Positions 15,021 through 16,652 of a DNA stretch of 16,652 nucleotides are shown here, piece after piece. The stretch is taken from contig DDSR01000275.1 of the NCBI GenBank assembly GCA_002343455.1, positions 1,969-18,620 on the forward strand, read 5' to 3'. The notes below the pieces were generated by a model. That model did no database searches, was not told the origin of the DNA, and saw nothing but the letters and a program-made list of their open reading frames with translations. A program made the translations under genes and the position numbers. Every line of letters begins with the position of its first letter. Within the stretch, counting starts at the first letter, position 1. The DNA is from Deltaproteobacteria bacterium UBA2385 (GTDB lineage: Bacteria; Myxococcota_A; UBA796; UBA2385).

Positions 15021-15098
15021 CCCGCCCCTCGCGGGTGCCAATGGGCGCCTGCGCGCCCGAAAGAAACCCGGGCGCACCCGCGCCCGAACCTACCGGGT
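15021..15098 (+). other. Cluster of GC-rich hairpins in the leader of the NYN-LOTUS gene
   Basis: Three hairpins follow one another in the 221-bp gap. CCCGC (15021-15025) pairs with GCGGG (15031-15035). GGGCGC (15043-15048) pairs with GCGCCC (15053-15058) over loop CTGC. GGGCGC (15070-15075) pairs with GCGCCC (15080-15085) over loop ACCC. The last two share the same six-base stem and so can also pair with each other in alternative folds. ACCCGG (15066-15071) can alternatively pair with CCGGGT (15093-15098). On the minus strand the third hairpin is followed by GGTTTCTTTC, a weak terminator-like tail. No recognised riboswitch or small-RNA family was seen. Confidence 0.45.
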
Positions 15099-15154
15099 CC
15101 CTCGCCCGCGCGTGGACTGGCCTGAACGGCCTTCTCCCCGGGTGCGGGATCCAC

Positions 15155-15158
15155 GGAG
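15155..15158 (+). promoter_or_regulatory. Shine-Dalgarno supporting the GTG start at 15164
   Basis: GGAG is five bases before the GTG at 15164. This start is preferred over the in-frame ATG at 15188 because the eight residues between them (MEPNLCVL) complete the first beta-strand of the NYN fold leading into the catalytic DFEN motif. Confidence 0.7.
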
Positions 15159-15163
15159 AATTC

Positions 15164-16652
15164 GTGGAACCAAACCTCTGTGTCCTGATGGACTTTGAAA
15201 ACATCGCCGCCGGAGCCGAGCGCGAAGGCTACGGCCGCTTCGACACCTCCCTGGTCATGACCCGCCTGAAGGAGAAGGGCCGCGTCCTGATCGCCCGCAG
15301 CTACGGCGACTGGGGCCGCTTCGCCAAGTACAAGCAGGCGATGCTCGAGAACGGCATCCAGTCCGTCGAGCTGACCAGCTACCGCAGCCAGGAGAAGAAC
15401 CGGGCGGACATCGCCCTGGCCGTCGACGCGATGGAGCTGGCCTTCAGCCGCAACTACATCGACACCTTCGTGCTGCTCTCCGGCGACAGCGACTTCACCC
15501 CCCTGGTGATGCGCCTGCGCGAGCTCAACCGCCGGGTCATCGGCATCGGGACCCGCCGCAGCAGCAGCCGCCTGCTGGTCGAGAGCTGCGACGAGTTCAT
15601 CTTCTACGAGTCGATCATCCGCAGCCGCCGCCCGGTCGAGGCCGAGCCCGAGCAGCGCCCCCGCCCCCGCCCCGATCCGACCATCGACGTCGGCAGCGAC
15701 GCGGTCGAGAGCATCGACAAGGACGAGGCCTTCCGCCTGGTGGTCGAGACCATCGTCGGCGTGCAGAAGGACGAGGCCGGCCCGGTCCAGGGCGGCCGCC
15801 TGAAGCAGTCCCTGCTGCGCAAGGCGCCGACCTTCGACGAGTCCGAGTACGGCTACGCCGGCTTCGCCCGCTTCCTGGAGGCGGCGCGCGACAAGGGCCT
15901 GGTCCGCCTCTCGCAGGACGAGCACGCCGGTGGCTACCGGGTCGACCTCCCCAACGACCAGCCGGTCGAGGCCGAGAGCGCCCCCGAGGTCGAGGACGCC
16001 CCCCTGCTGCGCGGCGAGCCCGGTCGGCTGGCGGCGGTCCTGACCCGGATGGGGCTGGATCCGACCACCGCCCTGATGCGCCACATCATCGTCCACGAGT
16101 TCGTGGACCACGTCTCGGACCGCAGCCGCAAGAAGAAGCGCAACACCCTGCTCTACACGGTCGGCGACGTCGCCCGCCGCTGCCGGCAGGCCGATCCGCC
16201 GGTCCGCCAGAGCCAGGTCCGCAGCCTGCTCTCGGCCCTCTTCCAGGCTGGCGAGCTGCGCCACAGCGACGGCAACCCGATCCGGAAGGACACCTCCTCC
16301 TTCGTGGTGCGCGGCGACGGCGAAGAGCTGCTGCGCGCCCTGCGGGCCTTCTACGTCGACCGGCTGCTGGTCGCCGGCGAGACGCTGCGGGACGGCCGCG
16401 CGCTCTCCATCCTGCTGTGGGGCGACGAGGATCACGCCACCCAGTCCGAAGAGCTGGTGGCCTGGACCGCGCACGCCCAGTCCGAGAGCGCCCGAGCCCC
16501 CACCGCCCAGGGCGAGGGTGCCAACGGCGACGCCGAAGAGCGCAGCGACGAGGACGGCGAGGAGCCCACCGAGTCGAGCGAGGCCCCCGCCGCCAGCAGC
16601 GAGCCGGCCCAGGCCGACGCCGCCGAGGCCTCCGAGGACGCCGAGACCGAAG
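15164..16652 (+). CDS. NYN domain (PIN-like) ribonuclease with LOTUS/OST-HTH domain, partial at the right edge
   Basis: 496 codons are visible and the frame is open at the right edge, so the C-terminus is missing. Residues 1-150 form an NYN (LabA/DUF88, PIN-like) domain: Asp10 and Asn13 in LMDFENI, Asp82 in NRADIALAVDAM, Asp108 and Asp110 in LLSGDSDFTPLV. These are the acidic metal-binding residues of this nuclease fold. A charged Pro/Arg linker follows (155-175), then about 186-263 fits an OST-HTH/LOTUS winged helix (RLKQSLLRKAPTFDESEYGYAGFARFLEAA...VRL), an RNA-binding module, here possibly for structured RNA. A further helical region (about 286-402, ALMRHIIVHEFVDHV, VRSLLSALFQAGELRH) may be a second winged-helix-like domain. 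From about 440 the tail is low-complexity Ala/Glu/Ser/Asp. It probably acts in RNA turnover. A hairpin-rich leader precedes it. Confidence 0.9.
   Translation, partial: MEPNLCVLMDFENIAAGAEREGYGRFDTSLVMTRLKEKGRVLIARSYGDWGRFAKYKQAMLENGIQSVELTSYRSQEKNRADIALAVDAMELAFSRNYIDTFVLLSGDSDFTPLVMRLRELNRRVIGIGTRRSSSRLLVESCDEFIFYESIIRSRRPVEAEPEQRPRPRPDPTIDVGSDAVESIDKDEAFRLVVETIVGVQKDEAGPVQGGRLKQSLLRKAPTFDESEYGYAGFARFLEAARDKGLVRLSQDEHAGGYRVDLPNDQPVEAESAPEVEDAPLLRGEPGRLAAVLTRMGLDPTTALMRHIIVHEFVDHVSDRSRKKKRNTLLYTVGDVARRCRQADPPVRQSQVRSLLSALFQAGELRHSDGNPIRKDTSSFVVRGDGEELLRALRAFYVDRLLVAGETLRDGRALSILLWGDEDHATQSEELVAWTAHAQSESARAPTAQGEGANGDAEERSDEDGEEPTESSEAPAASSEPAQADAAEASEDAETE

Noticed and set aside
14943..15163. 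A tRNA, small protein gene or CRISPR repeat in the largest intergenic gap
   Set aside because: No cloverleaf with conserved tRNA positions, no regular repeat-spacer pattern and no convincing short ORF; only the terminator and hairpins could be supported.
14654..16474. A minus-strand open frame of 606 codons opposite the amidase end and the NYN-LOTUS gene
   Set aside because: Low-complexity antisense translation. The plus-strand NYN frame, which has no stop before the window edge, shows conserved catalytic acidic residues.

Overview
The window is about 16.7 kb of very GC-rich, densely packed bacterial DNA. Lipoprotein signal peptides, LolA- and LolCDE/MacB-like envelope genes and an Flp-type prepilin point to a Gram-negative (diderm) host. 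The gene mix would suit a Myxococcota-like ('deltaproteobacterial') or related environmental lineage, but no rRNA or core marker is present to fix this. No tRNA, rRNA, CRISPR array, IS element or phage gene was seen. No stretch without a gene exceeds about 220 bp.

Layout. (1) 1-4254, plus strand: the end of an ABC ATPase, two FtsX/MacB-type permeases, a secreted LolA-superfamily protein and a YedK/HMCES-type SRAP protein, with 4-bp overlaps or very short gaps. The first four look like one envelope lipoprotein/lipid-handling operon. (2) 4237-9260, minus strand, read right to left: two tandem paralogous exported proteins (one with a clear CAP/SCP domain, one with a decayed copy), a cobalamin-binding-type radical SAM enzyme, then a divergent ECF-like sigma factor overlapping its probable membrane anti-sigma partner. 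(3) 9401-13039, plus strand: a polytopic membrane protein, a small secreted protein and a large glycoside hydrolase family 31 lipoprotein of the YihQ type. (4) 13047-13238, minus strand: a solitary Flp pilin, convergent with the hydrolase. (5) 13359 to the right end, plus strand: an amidase-signature enzyme with FAAH-like catalytic spacing, a terminator, a hairpin-rich leader, and an NYN-LOTUS (OST-HTH) putative ribonuclease/RNA-binding protein that runs off the right edge.

No single new defence or biosynthetic system stands out. The least ordinary elements are the tandem CAP-like paralogs, the sigma/anti-sigma pair whose anti-sigma has lost its zinc ligands, a YihQ-like hydrolase lacking the sulfoquinovose-reading residues, an AT-rich 19-bp palindrome between the pilin and the amidase, and the structured leader before the NYN-LOTUS gene.

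Family assignments rest on motifs and remembered family alignments. No database search was run.
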